DNA from: Streptomyces sp. NBC_01275 | GTDB taxonomy: Bacteria > Actinomycetota > Actinomycetes > Streptomycetales > Streptomycetaceae | Assembly (NCBI RefSeq): GCF_026340655.1 | Contig: NZ_JAPEOZ010000001.1 | Coordinates: 1,550,001-1,614,000 of the forward strand | DNA length: 64,000 nucleotides | Direction of reading: 5' to 3' | In this document: positions 47,769 to 55,726 of the stretch, one piece after another | Numbering within the stretch: the first letter of the stretch is position 1 | Layout: the number at the start of each line of letters is the position of its first letter | Notes under the pieces: generated by a model | Database searches by the model: none | What the model was told of the DNA's origin: nothing | What the model saw: the letters and a program-made list of their open reading frames with translations, nothing else | Translations under genes and position numbers: made by a program

Positions 47769-48350
47769 ATGAGCGACTCCTCCCCGGCTTCCTCCCCCGC
47801 CTCGACGTCCGCCGCCACATCCGCAGCCGCATCCGCAGCCGCCCCTGCCCGCCCCGCCGCCGTCGTCCTCGACGTCTGGTGCGAGCTGCAGTGCTCGGAC
47901 TGCCGTGGCGCGCTCGACGACCTGCGCGCGCTGCGCGAGCGCTACGGCGACCGGCTGGAGTTGCGGCTGCGGCACTTCCCGCTGGAGAAGCACCGGCACT
48001 CCTTCGCCGCCGCACAGGCCGCCGAGGAGGCCCTGGAGCAGGGGCAGGGCTGGGCGTACGTGGAGGCCGTGCTGGGGCGGGTCGAGGAGCTGGACCGTAA
48101 GGGGGAACCCTTCCTGGTCGAGGTGGCCGGCGAACTCGGGCTGGACGCCGAGGAGTTCGACACGGCCCTGATCGACGGCCGGCACATCCTGATCGTGGAC
48201 GCCGACCAGGCCGAGGGCAAGGCGATCGGCGTCACCGGCACTCCGACGTACGTCATCGGAGGCGAGCGCCTCGACGGCGGCAAGAGCCAGGAGGGGCTGC
48301 GGGAGCGCATCGAGGAGATCGCCGACCGCCTGCTGTCCGAGCAGGGCTGA
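47769..48350 (+). CDS. DsbA-family thiol-disulfide oxidoreductase
   Basis: A 193-residue thioredoxin-fold protein of the DsbA/FrnE-like group. After a Ser/Ala/Pro-rich head (1-30) comes the active site CSDC at 42-45 in VWCELQCSDCRG, an inserted helical domain, and the cis-proline loop GVTGTPTYVIGG. No hydrophobic signal peptide is visible, so it is more likely cytoplasmic than secreted, unlike classical DsbA. An additional Cys38 precedes the active site. The gene is followed by three 20-bp tandem repeats. Confidence 0.9.
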   Translation: MSDSSPASSPASTSAATSAAASAAAPARPAAVVLDVWCELQCSDCRGALDDLRALRERYGDRLELRLRHFPLEKHRHSFAAAQAAEEALEQGQGWAYVEAVLGRVEELDRKGEPFLVEVAGELGLDAEEFDTALIDGRHILIVDADQAEGKAIGVTGTPTYVIGGERLDGGKSQEGLRERIEEIADRLLSEQG

Positions 48351-48379
48351 GCCGGGCCGCCACCAGCCCAGACAGGCAC

Positions 48380-48439
48380 GACAGGCCAGGACGAGCCCCG
48401 ACACGCCAGGACGAGCCAAGACAGCGCAGGACGGGCCGA
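48380..48439. repeat. Three 20-bp tandem repeats behind the DsbA-like gene
   Basis: GACAGGCCAGGACGAGCCCC (48380-48399), GACACGCCAGGACGAGCCAA (48400-48419) and GACAGCGCAGGACGGGCCGA (48420-48439) are in tandem, 29 bp after the stop codon and 27 bp before the convergent GNAT gene ends. Confidence 0.75.
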
Positions 48440-48466
48440 GACCGGCCCGGGCGGTCCCCTACGGGC

Positions 48467-49291
48467 TCAGAGCAGGCTCTTGTACATCGCGTAGCTCACC
48501 GGCACGTATCCCAGCGAGTCGTAGAGCCGCTCGGCCGGGGTGTTGCCCGCGAAGACGTTGAGGCCGATGAACCGCGTGCCCGCGTCGATGGCCTGAGCCT
48601 CGGCCAGCAGCATCAGGGAGCGGCCGTGGCCCTGGCCGCGGAAGGCCTCGTCGGCCTCGACGTCGTAGACGTACGCCCGCTCCTTGTCGAGGCCCAGCCA
48701 CAGCGCGCCGACCCGGGTTCCCTCGTGCTCCAGGACGCTGATCAGCATGTTCTTCGTCGCGGGGCCCTGCGGCAGGAGGCGTTCGGTGTCCGCCTCGGCC
48801 TTGGCGCGGGCCTCGGTCTCGGCAGTGCCGCGGCTGATCCAGCTCTGGGCGTACTCCTCGATGCCGTGCTGTCGCCAGGGCCCGTACTCGGCCTCGGACA
48901 GCGGTCGGCCCGAGGTGCCCGGGGGCAGTTCGGGCGGGACCGTGCCGAGGAGCTTCTCCATGGCGCGGTTGCGGTGGAGGTAGCCGAGGGCCGTGGCGAG
49001 ACGCAGGGCGGTCCCGGCGTCTACGGGAACCCTGATCTCCATCGTGCGGCAGCCCCAGCTGCGGGCCACCTCCTCGGCGGCGAGCGCGGCCACCGCGCCC
49101 CGGCCCCGCCCGCGGTCCGGTTCCTCGATGCGCAGGTCGTCGACGCGAGCGACGGCGGGCCCGAAGTCGGGGTGGGTGGAGAGCTTTATCGCTCCGACGG
49201 GACGGCTGTTCACACACACCCGGAAGTGACGGGACAGCGCCCCGCCGCTCGTGCGCTGGAGCGGCTCGGTCGGCCGCAGGGTCGTGGTCAT
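48467..49291 (-). CDS. Double-GNAT acetyltransferase-like protein
   Basis: A 274-residue protein with two GNAT-like halves. The N-terminal half shows VDDLRIEEPDRGRGRGAVAA, a P-loop-like acetyl-CoA site with degenerate surroundings. The C-terminal half has a standard motif A (VEADEAFRGQGHGRSLMLLAEAQA) and motif B (LNVFAGNTPAERLYDSLGYVP). Only the second half looks catalytically normal. The ATG at 49291 begins MTTTLRPTEPL. The substrate is unknown. Confidence 0.88.
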   Translation of the reverse strand: MTTTLRPTEPLQRTSGGALSRHFRVCVNSRPVGAIKLSTHPDFGPAVARVDDLRIEEPDRGRGRGAVAALAAEEVARSWGCRTMEIRVPVDAGTALRLATALGYLHRNRAMEKLLGTVPPELPPGTSGRPLSEAEYGPWRQHGIEEYAQSWISRGTAETEARAKAEADTERLLPQGPATKNMLISVLEHEGTRVGALWLGLDKERAYVYDVEADEAFRGQGHGRSLMLLAEAQAIDAGTRFIGLNVFAGNTPAERLYDSLGYVPVSYAMYKSLL

Positions 49292-49362
49292 CAGGGGGTT
49301 TCTACCCGTCGTCACGGGCCGAAGTCAGCCCGATTTCCCGGCAGTCGCGCCTCGTGCACCCC

Positions 49363-50184
49363 TTACGGGTCCAGGTCGTCGCCCGCCCGCTCGGCGAAGA
49401 CGCGCATCGCCTTGGCGGTCACCGGCCCCGGTGCGCCCGGCAGTTCGCGGGCGTCGACGCGGTGCACGGCCTGCACGTCCCGCAGGGTGGAGGTGAGGAA
49501 GACCTCCTCGGCCCGCTCCAGCACGTCCAGCGGCAGATCGGTCTCCTTGGCCCCGGTCCACTCGACGGCCAGCTCGCGGGTGATGCCCGCGAGGCAGCCG
49601 GAGGCGAGGGGCGGGGTGTGGATCTCGCCGTCCAGGACGACGAAGACGTTCGAACCGGTGCCCTCGCAGAGCTGCCCGACCGTGTTCGCGAACAGGGCTT
49701 CGGAGGCGTCGTGCTGGTGGGCGCGGGCCAGGGCGACGACGTTCTCGGCGTACGAGGTGGTCTTCAGGCCGGTGAGCGCGCCGCGTTCGTTGCGGGTCCA
49801 GGGGACGGTGATCACGGCGGTGGAGTCGGGCCGGCGGGTGGTGTCGCCGAGGGCGACCACGAGGGTCGGGCCGTGCTCGCCGCGGTCGGAGCCGAGGGGG
49901 CCGTGCCCGCCGGTGTAGGTGATGCGCAGTCGGCCCAGCGGCATGGGGTTGGCCTCGAGGACGGCGGCGCAGGCGCGGCGGATCTCCTCGTGGTCGGGGT
50001 CGGGCAGGCCGAGGCCGCGCGCGGAGCGGGTGAGCCGGTCGAGATGTCGGGTGAGGGCGAACGTGCCGCCGTCCACCGCCTTGACCGTCTCGAAGATGCC
50101 GTCGCCCACGGTCAGCCCGTGGTCGAGGACGGAGACGCGGGCGGATTCGATGTCCTGCAACCCACCGTCGAGCCAGATCTTCAC
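49363..50184 (-). CDS. pabC: Aminodeoxychorismate lyase (class IV aminotransferase fold)
   Basis: A 273-residue PLP enzyme of fold type IV that converts aminodeoxychorismate to p-aminobenzoate and pyruvate for folate. It shows VSVLDHGLTVGDGIFETVKAV, the lysine-bearing LKTTSYAENVVA, and EGTGSNVFVVLDG. Branched-chain aminotransferases share the fold, but overlap with a PabB-type gene supports PabC. The GTG at 50184 overlaps the upstream stop codon by 4 bp. Confidence 0.9.
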   Translation of the reverse strand: MKIWLDGGLQDIESARVSVLDHGLTVGDGIFETVKAVDGGTFALTRHLDRLTRSARGLGLPDPDHEEIRRACAAVLEANPMPLGRLRITYTGGHGPLGSDRGEHGPTLVVALGDTTRRPDSTAVITVPWTRNERGALTGLKTTSYAENVVALARAHQHDASEALFANTVGQLCEGTGSNVFVVLDGEIHTPPLASGCLAGITRELAVEWTGAKETDLPLDVLERAEEVFLTSTLRDVQAVHRVDARELPGAPGPVTAKAMRVFAERAGDDLDP

Positions 50185-51239
50185 GACTGTCGCTCTCCCT
50201 CGTGTTCCCTTGCTTGGTACGTCCCCGACGCTACCGCGAGCAGTCGGGACGCTTTCAGCTCGGTCTCCCGCCACTCCGCCTCGGGGTCGGAGCCCCAGGT
50301 GATGCCGGCGCCCGTGCCGAAGCGCAGGAGGGGGGCGTCGGCGGACCGGTCGATCCAGAAGGTGCGGATGCCGACGGCCAGCTCGCCCGCGCCGCGGTCG
50401 GCGTCGACCCAGCCGACGCCGCCGCAGTACGGGCCCCGGGGGGAGGTCTCCAGGGCGTCGATGATCCGCAGGGCGCTGGACTTGGGGGCGCCGGTGACCG
50501 AGCCGGGCGGGAAGGCTGCGGCGAGCAGCTCGGGCCAGCCGGCGTCCTCGCGCAGTTGTCCCCCGACCGTCGAGACGAGATGGACCAGGCCCGGGTGCTT
50601 CTCGACGGCGCACAGGTCGGGGACGGTGACAGTGCCGGTGGCGCAGACCCGTCCGATGTCGTTGCGGACCAGGTCCACGATCATCACGTTCTCGGCGTAG
50701 TCCTTGTCGAGGAGGTCGGCCTCGGTGCGTCCGGTGCCCTTGATGGGCCCGGACTCGACGTTGCGACCGTCCCGGCGCAGGAAGAGCTCGGGGGACGCGG
50801 TGGCGATCTCGACGCCGCACCCCGGGAGACGAATCGTTCCTGCATACGGTGCCGGGTTGCCGCGGGCCAGCAGGGCGGTGAGGGCGTCCACGTCGGCGTC
50901 GGGCGCGACGGGGGCCTCCAGCACGCGGCAGAGATTGGCCTGATAGACCTCGCCGGCCGCGATGTGCTCGCGTATCCGACGTACGCCCGCCGTGTACGCG
51001 GCGCGATCGAGCGACGACGTCCAGTCACCGACGGCGGGCCCCCTCCATCGGCCCGGCGCCGGGGCGGGTACGGGCTCCTCGCGTACGTCCGCGAAGCGGG
51101 CGCAGGTCAGACGGCCCTCGAAGTCGGCGGACACGGCCCAGAAACCGGTGGATTCGAGGGCCGCGGGGTCGTCGGTGACATCGAGGAGGCCGGTGGCGAC
51201 GCGGGCGCCGAAGCGGGCGAGAGGCGGGAGGTCGAGCAC
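50181..51239 (-). CDS. pabB: Aminodeoxychorismate synthase component I (chorismate-binding enzyme)
   Basis: A 352-residue chorismate-utilising enzyme. Conserved blocks include AAGEVYQANLCR, ASPELFLRRDGR, SGPIKGTGRTEADLLDKDYAE, VDLVRNDIGRVC, PPGSVTGAPKSSALRIID and a C-terminal AGITWGSDPEAEWRET. It is shorter than anthranilate synthase component I and lacks the tryptophan-feedback N-terminal domain, consistent with PabB. The glutaminase partner is not in the window. The start is GTG at 51239; the stop overlaps pabC. Confidence 0.9.
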   Translation of the reverse strand: MLDLPPLARFGARVATGLLDVTDDPAALESTGFWAVSADFEGRLTCARFADVREEPVPAPAPGRWRGPAVGDWTSSLDRAAYTAGVRRIREHIAAGEVYQANLCRVLEAPVAPDADVDALTALLARGNPAPYAGTIRLPGCGVEIATASPELFLRRDGRNVESGPIKGTGRTEADLLDKDYAENVMIVDLVRNDIGRVCATGTVTVPDLCAVEKHPGLVHLVSTVGGQLREDAGWPELLAAAFPPGSVTGAPKSSALRIIDALETSPRGPYCGGVGWVDADRGAGELAVGIRTFWIDRSADAPLLRFGTGAGITWGSDPEAEWRETELKASRLLAVASGTYQAREHEGERQS

Positions 51240-51347
51240 GATGTCGAGTCTATGGCGGGCTTCTTACGGCCTGCCCGGGTGAGTCCGCGCACGCCTCTGA
51301 GCTGGCCCTCAGTGGGACACAGGGCAGCACGCTGCACAAACGCGTTT

Positions 51348-51375
51348 TTGTGCTGGCCGAGGAATCCGCTAGAGT
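51348..51375 (+). promoter_or_regulatory. Probable sigma-70-type promoter of the tRNA array
   Basis: TTGTGC (51348-51353) and TAGAGT (51370-51375) are separated by 16 bp and lie 43 bp upstream of tRNA-Gly. They resemble vegetative -35 and -10 boxes of Streptomyces stable-RNA genes and are the only such pair in the pabB-tRNA gap. Confidence 0.6.
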
Positions 51376-51417
51376 TCAACACGTCGCCGCGACGCGCAAG
51401 CCGAGCGGAAACGACAA

Positions 51418-51490
51418 GCGGACGTAGCTCAGTTGGTAGAGCGCAACCTTGCCAAGGTTGAGGTCGCCAGTTCGAACCTGGTCGTCCGCT
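51418..51490 (+). tRNA. tRNA-Gly (anticodon GCC)
   Basis: A 73-nt cloverleaf with acceptor GCGGACG/CGTCCGC, anticodon stem CAACC/GGTTG, loop TTGCCAA (anticodon GCC), T arm CCAGTTCGAACCTGG, and discriminator T. First gene of the tRNA array. Confidence 0.96.
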
Positions 51491-51529
51491 CGCAGGAAGT
51501 AGGGGATCTTCCCGAGTCCCTACGCTCCT

Positions 51530-51600
51530 GGTGGAGTGGCCGAGAGGCGAGGCAACGGCCTGCAAAGCCGTCTACACGGGTTCAAATCCCGTCTCCACCT
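51530..51600 (+). tRNA. tRNA-Cys (anticodon GCA)
   Basis: A 71-nt tRNA with acceptor GGTGGAG/CTCCACC, anticodon stem ACGGC/GCCGT, loop CTGCAAA (anticodon GCA), and T arm CGGGTTCAAATCCCG. The discriminator T is followed by an encoded CCA (51601-51603), unlike the valine tRNAs around it. Confidence 0.96.
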
Positions 51601-51604
51601 CCAA

Positions 51605-51676
51605 GGACGATTAGCTCAGCGGGAGAGCGCTTCCCTGACACGGAAGAGGTCACTGGTTCAATCCCAGTATCGTCCA
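51605..51676 (+). tRNA. tRNA-Val (anticodon GAC), copy 1
   Basis: A 72-nt tRNA: acceptor GGACGAT/ATCGTCC, anticodon stem CTTCC/GGAAG with loop CTGACAC (anticodon GAC), T arm CTGGTTCAATCCCAG, discriminator A. It starts one base after the CCA of tRNA-Cys. Confidence 0.96.
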
Positions 51677-51711
51677 CTGGTCCGCAAGGACCTTGATCCG
51701 CAAGGGTCCCC

Positions 51712-51783
51712 GCGCGATTAGCTCAGCGGGAGAGCGCTTCCCTGACACGGAAGAGGTCACTGGTTCAATCCCAGTATCGCGCA
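51712..51783 (+). tRNA. tRNA-Val (anticodon GAC), copy 2 with altered acceptor stem
   Basis: The body is identical to the other two Val(GAC) copies, but the acceptor stem reads GCGCGAT/ATCGCGC instead of GGACGAT/ATCGTCC. Both changed pairs remain Watson-Crick complementary, so the gene should fold normally. Confidence 0.95.
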
Positions 51784-51802
51784 CGCAGCACCGCACCATC
51801 CC

Positions 51803-51874
51803 GGACGATTAGCTCAGCGGGAGAGCGCTTCCCTGACACGGAAGAGGTCACTGGTTCAATCCCAGTATCGTCCA
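51803..51874 (+). tRNA. tRNA-Val (anticodon GAC), copy 3
   Basis: Same sequence as Val(GAC) copy 1, with acceptor GGACGAT/ATCGTCC and loop CTGACAC. It ends the tRNA array, 5 bp before a long terminator hairpin. Confidence 0.96.
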
Positions 51875-51879
51875 CACTT

Positions 51880-51922
51880 CGCAGAAGCCCCCGGCCGTCT
51901 CGTACGGCCGGGGGCTTCTGCG
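51880..51922. terminator. 19-bp perfect hairpin after the tRNA array
   Basis: CGCAGAAGCCCCCGGCCGT (51880-51898) and ACGGCCGGGGGCTTCTGCG (51904-51922) are exact complements with loop CTCGT. It separates the tRNA array from the convergent zinc-ribbon gene and can work in both directions. Confidence 0.9.
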
Positions 51923-51937
51923 TGGGCGGGGAGGGGC

Positions 51938-52243
51938 TCAGCTGGAGAACAGCATGTGTCCGAAGCTCTTGTGGCGTTGGTGGCCGCCATGGCCGCCGTA
52001 GTGCCCGCCACCGTGACCTCCGCCGTGCGGGGCGCCCCAGGCGGGAGCGGCCGGGGCGGACGGGTACGCCTGCGGGGCGCCGGGCGGCGGGGGCGCCGGC
52101 TGGGACCACTGCGACTCCACGCGGGTCAGCGCCTCCAGCTCGCCGTAGTCGAGGAAGATTCCCCGGCAGTTGCTGCACTGCTCTATCTGGACGCCGTTTC
52201 GGTTGTACGTGTGCATCGGGGCGTGACACTTCGGACACTGCAT
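51938..52243 (-). CDS. Zinc-ribbon (zf-TFIIB-like) protein with Gly/His-rich tail
   Basis: A 101-residue protein opening with MQCPKCHAPMHTYNRNGV and then IEQCSNCRGIFLDYGELEAL, the four-cysteine zinc ribbon of the zf-TFIIB family. The rest is a Pro/Ala-rich linker and a Gly/His repeat tail (HGGGHGGGHYGGHGGHQRH), probably disordered and possibly metal-binding. The ATG at 52243 has GGAG 8 bp upstream. Function unknown. Confidence 0.88.
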   Translation of the reverse strand: MQCPKCHAPMHTYNRNGVQIEQCSNCRGIFLDYGELEALTRVESQWSQPAPPPPGAPQAYPSAPAAPAWGAPHGGGHGGGHYGGHGGHQRHKSFGHMLFSS

Positions 52244-52325
52244 GGTTGGGCTCCAACTCCTCGCCGGTCGGTCCTGTTTCGCGTATCGCCAGGACAGACA
52301 CTGTCCGGCCGCGGTCGGTTGCACC

Positions 52326-53267
52326 CTACTTCGCGGAGTTCGACGCCAACTGCGGGGGGACGGAACCCATACGGACACAGGCGTCGACCAGGCACTGCTC
52401 GACCTCGTCCAGCGGCCGGTCCTGTGCGAGCGCCTTGGTCATGGCCCGGGCCGCGGTCTGGACCGTGAGGGCGCGGGCCGGGACGTCGAGCGCGGGCCAG
52501 GGGTCGCCGTCCGCGGGAACGGCCGGGCCGCCCCGCGCACGGTAGGCGGCCAGGAAGCGGGTCCACTCGTCGGGCGGGAGGAGGCCGCAGGCGTACCAGG
52601 CGGCGGGGCGGGCGAGATCCCAGGCCGGAACGCCCACACCGAGGTCGTCGACGTCGATCAGCCGCCAGGGCCCGTCGGGGCCCGGGTGACGGACGAGCTG
52701 ACCGAGGTGCAGGTCGCCGTGGCAGAGGACGGCTGCGCCGGGCATCGGCGCCTCGGCGCGGGCCCAGGCGGGCAGCAGGCTCCAGGCCCGCAGGACGGAC
52801 GCGGCGACGGGATGGGGGCCCGCAGCGCGCAGCCGGGCCACGGCGTGGGCTGCTTTGACGGGGCCGCGCATGGGCGGGAGCCCGGGCGGGGCGGGGGCGC
52901 GGTGCAGAGCGGCGAGCAGCGTGCCCGCGGCCTCCCAGGGAGCGGCGTCCGGATCGTCCGGGTCCACCGGGACGCCGTACGGCCAGAAGGTCACCAGCCG
53001 GCCGTGGAGGCGGGCCGGGGTCGGGGTGCGCGGGGGCAGGAGGACGTCGGCGACCCGGGCGGCGGCGGTGAGGCGGGCGGTGAGCTCGGCCGGGTCGGTG
53101 TCCGGGGCGTGGGCCTTGGCGACGGTGTCCGCGTGCCGTACGACGGTGGCGTCGGGGCGGTCGGCGAGGGTGGCCGCGCCGCAGGAGCAGGCCGCCGCGA
53201 CGCCGTGCGCATGAGCCTGCGCTCTGGCGCGGAAGGCGAGCTCGGCGAGCAGGGGGGTGGCGGTCAC
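52326..53267 (-). CDS. Aminoglycoside phosphotransferase (APH)-fold kinase-like protein
   Basis: A 313-residue protein of the APH/choline kinase superfamily. The catalytic loop LCHGDLHLGQLV is near residue 181, followed by the metal-binding segment RLIDVDDLGVGVPAWDLARP. The N-terminal lobe is Ala/Arg-rich with no recognisable nucleotide loop, usual for this divergent group. The GTG at 53267 has GGGAG 6 bp upstream. The substrate is unknown; a resistance role should not be assumed, as most such Streptomyces genes are metabolic kinases. Confidence 0.88.
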   Translation of the reverse strand: MTATPLLAELAFRARAQAHAHGVAAACSCGAATLADRPDATVVRHADTVAKAHAPDTDPAELTARLTAAARVADVLLPPRTPTPARLHGRLVTFWPYGVPVDPDDPDAAPWEAAGTLLAALHRAPAPPGLPPMRGPVKAAHAVARLRAAGPHPVAASVLRAWSLLPAWARAEAPMPGAAVLCHGDLHLGQLVRHPGPDGPWRLIDVDDLGVGVPAWDLARPAAWYACGLLPPDEWTRFLAAYRARGGPAVPADGDPWPALDVPARALTVQTAARAMTKALAQDRPLDEVEQCLVDACVRMGSVPPQLASNSAK

Positions 53268-53358
53268 GGTGCTCCCTGAGCGACGGCGTACGGGTCTGTC
53301 CGCGAGGGTACGCAGGTGAGGTCGCCCGGTGTCGGAGGCCACCGTTCGCGGGCAGGGC

Positions 53359-53396
53359 AATGCCGGCGCAGCTCCCCAGCTGCGCCGGCATTTTTT
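53359..53396 (+). terminator. Canonical intrinsic terminator on the plus strand without an upstream gene
   Basis: AATGCCGGCGCAGCT (53359-53373) and AGCTGCGCCGGCATT (53378-53392) are perfect complements with a CCCC loop, and the plus strand continues with a run of six T (53391-53396). The orientation fits a plus-strand transcript, but the flanking genes are both on the minus strand. Confidence 0.85.
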
Positions 53397-53480
53397 GCCG
53401 TCCGCCGCACCCCCGTCCCCACGGGGTTTCATGGGTGGATGTCCCCGCCCGGACCGCTCTTCCGGGCCTGGGGTCGCCGC

Positions 53481-53675
53481 TCAGCGCCCCAGCATCACTC
53501 CCACGGACGACGCCTGTGTGGCCACTGTCTCCCAGCCGTCGAAGACGACGAGGAGCAGGACCGCCAGGGGAAGGGCCATGAGCGTCGCCACCAAGGGGTG
53601 GCGGCGGCCCGTACGGCGGGTTCGCCTGGTGCGTCCCTGTGTGCGGATCAGTGCCCGCGGTGCCGTGTAGGCCAT
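53481..53675 (-). CDS. Small membrane protein, 64 residues
   Basis: MAYTAPRALIRTQG begins a very basic N-terminus (many Arg), followed by one hydrophobic span (LVATLMALPLAVLLLVVF) and a short extracytoplasmic end GWETVATQASSVGVMLGR. The ATG at 53675 has AGGAGAGGG upstream, a good ribosome-binding site. No family was recognised. It lies alone between the orphan terminator and the 0.6-kb kinase upstream region. Confidence 0.7.
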   Translation of the reverse strand: MAYTAPRALIRTQGRTRRTRRTGRRHPLVATLMALPLAVLLLVVFDGWETVATQASSVGVMLGR

Positions 53676-54280
53676 GGTCCCTCTCCTGACCGATTCGGTT
53701 GTCGTTGGCAGCGGCGGGTGTCTGACCTCGGGGGACGAGTGCTGCACCCGCCGCTTGACCTCAAATCTAGGCGCGTGGCGCTCCCCGGGCGTCATGCCCT
53801 CGTACCGATTGCCGGGCCTCCCGGAGGATGAGCCATGACCTGCGGAGTACTCCCCTGGGTGGAGACGAGGTCCCAGGTCTCGGGGTCTTCCCGGAGGGGG
53901 CGCCCGGTCCGGGCCGGTTTTTCCGGGGAAGGGGGCCCTCAAGCGTGACTTCGCTCACTTCCGTCGCCCCTCGGCGCACCGCTGCCACGCCCCCGTGGCC
54001 CGCCCCTGCGACCAGCGCCTCCCGGGTCCCCGTCGGGTCGTCGGCGTCCGTGGCCGACTCCGCCCGGTCGCCCTTCGCTGGTTCAATCGCCCTTCCACTG
54101 AGGGTGGTTGAGGTCGCGCGGTCGTCAAGGGACGCCTGTTCGCAGGGCCTCTGACCCTCCTTCACCTGGTGCGCCGTGCACGGACAATCGATCGGGACGA
54201 GAGGGCGCGGCCTCTGCGCGCGAGCGGCCGTGGAAACGTAAGCTGTGCCACGTCACACGGACCGGGCAGCGGGGATGAAC
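53676..54280. other. 605-bp region upstream of the Ser/Thr kinase gene
   Basis: No gene is supported; open frames here are Arg/Pro/Gly-rich shadows. It must contain promoters for the small membrane protein (minus strand) and the kinase (plus strand). A short hairpin GCCCGG-T-CCGGGC (53902-53914) followed by CGGTTTTT resembles a weak plus-strand terminator. Confidence 0.55.
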
Positions 54281-55660
54281 ATGGCGATGATGCGCCTGAG
54301 GCGCGAGGACCCGCGCGTCGTCGGCTCGTTCAGGCTTCACCGACGGCTCGGCGCGGGCGGAATGGGCGTCGTCTACCTGGGCTCCGACAAGAAGGGGCAG
54401 CGGGTCGCGCTGAAGGTGATCCGGCCCGATCTGGCGGAGGACCAGGAGTTCCGTTCGCGGTTCGCTCGCGAGGTGTCGGCCGCCCGGCGGATCAGGGGCG
54501 GGTGCACCGCCCGGCTGGTCGCCGCGGATCTGGACGCCGACCGGCCGTGGTTCGCCACCCAGTACGTTCCCGGGCCCTCCCTCCACGACAAGGTCAACGA
54601 CGAGGGGCCGCTCGGCGCGGCCGAGCTCGCGTCGATCGGGGCCGCACTGTCGGAGGGGCTCGTCGCCGTCCACGAGGCCGGGGTCGTGCACCGGGACCTC
54701 AAGCCGTCCAACATCCTGCTGTCCCCCAAGGGGCCGCGGATCATCGACTTCGGCATCGCCTGGGCGACGGGGGCCTCGACGCTGACGCACGTCGGCACGG
54801 CGGTCGGCTCACCCGGCTTCCTCGCGCCGGAGCAGGTGCGGGGGGCGATGGTCACCCCGGCCACCGACGTGTTCTCGCTCGGCGCCACCCTCGCCTACGC
54901 CTCGACGGCCGACTCGCCCTTCGGGCACGGCAGCTCCGAGGTGATGCTGTACCGGGTGGTGCACGAGGAGCCCGCGCTGCACGGCGTGCCCGACGCGCTG
55001 GCCCCGCTGATCCGGGCCTGCCTCGCGAAGGACCCCGAGGAACGGCCCAGCACCCTCGATCTCTCCCTGAGGCTGAAGGAGATCGCGGCCCGCGAGGCGC
55101 AGGGCACGGCCGACGCGCGGCCGCCCGTGCCCCGGGCCGGCGAGGCGGACCGGCCCACCGGGCGGCTCGCCGACCCCAGTTATCCGGAGCGCACCCTGCG
55201 TCAACCGGGCGGCCCCGGCGCCACCCCCGTGCCCCGGGGCGGGGTGCCGTCCTCGCGCGGCGGGGCCCCTTCGCGGGGCGGTGTTCCCTCACGCGGGGGC
55301 AGCGCTCCCCGCAGCGGCGGCGGCAGCGTCTCGTCGTCGCGGTCCGGGGCCCGGCCGACTCCCTCCGCACGCACCACGCGTCCCGGCAACGGCGGCCGGC
55401 CGGCGCCCCGCAGCGGGGCCGGGCGTCCGGGGCCGCGGACCACGGGAACCGGGCGGCGGCCCGCCAATCCGCGGCTGCTGCGGCAGCGGTTGTTCGTGTT
55501 CGTCGTCGTGACGTTGCTCGTGGCCCTCGGCATCGGCATCGTCCAGGGCTGCCAGGGGCCGGCCCGGGGACTCGGCGTCGACCACGACGTCGTACGGCAT
55601 GAAGGGCCGCGGTCGGTGCAGGTGTCTGTGCCGGAGCGTGGGGCGGGGCTCGGGGACTGA
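54281..55660 (+). CDS. Serine/threonine protein kinase with single C-terminal membrane span
   Basis: A Hanks-type kinase of about 459 residues. The kinase domain (about 15-270) has the glycine loop GAGGMGVVY, catalytic Lys in VALKVI near 45, HRDLKPSNILL near 137, DFGIAWA near 156 and APEQV. A Gly/Arg/Ser/Pro-rich linker with SRGGAPSRGG-type repeats follows, then one span (LFVFVVVTLLVALGIGIV, about 404-421) and a short tail of about 40 residues. There are no PASTA or other sensor domains. The start is one of three close ATGs (54275, 54281, 54287); 54281 was chosen for its GGGG spacing. Confidence 0.9.
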   Translation: MAMMRLRREDPRVVGSFRLHRRLGAGGMGVVYLGSDKKGQRVALKVIRPDLAEDQEFRSRFAREVSAARRIRGGCTARLVAADLDADRPWFATQYVPGPSLHDKVNDEGPLGAAELASIGAALSEGLVAVHEAGVVHRDLKPSNILLSPKGPRIIDFGIAWATGASTLTHVGTAVGSPGFLAPEQVRGAMVTPATDVFSLGATLAYASTADSPFGHGSSEVMLYRVVHEEPALHGVPDALAPLIRACLAKDPEERPSTLDLSLRLKEIAAREAQGTADARPPVPRAGEADRPTGRLADPSYPERTLRQPGGPGATPVPRGGVPSSRGGAPSRGGVPSRGGSAPRSGGGSVSSSRSGARPTPSARTTRPGNGGRPAPRSGAGRPGPRTTGTGRRPANPRLLRQRLFVFVVVTLLVALGIGIVQGCQGPARGLGVDHDVVRHEGPRSVQVSVPERGAGLGD

Positions 55661-55726
55661 CGGGCGGGGCCTGTCCGGCCCGCTCGGTCGTAGGAGACTG
55701 GGGAGACAGGCGGGCGGGCCGACGTT

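Noticed and set aside
52326..53267. Aminoglycoside resistance gene
   Set aside because: Only the general APH-fold catalytic motifs are present; there is no specific similarity to resistance enzymes.
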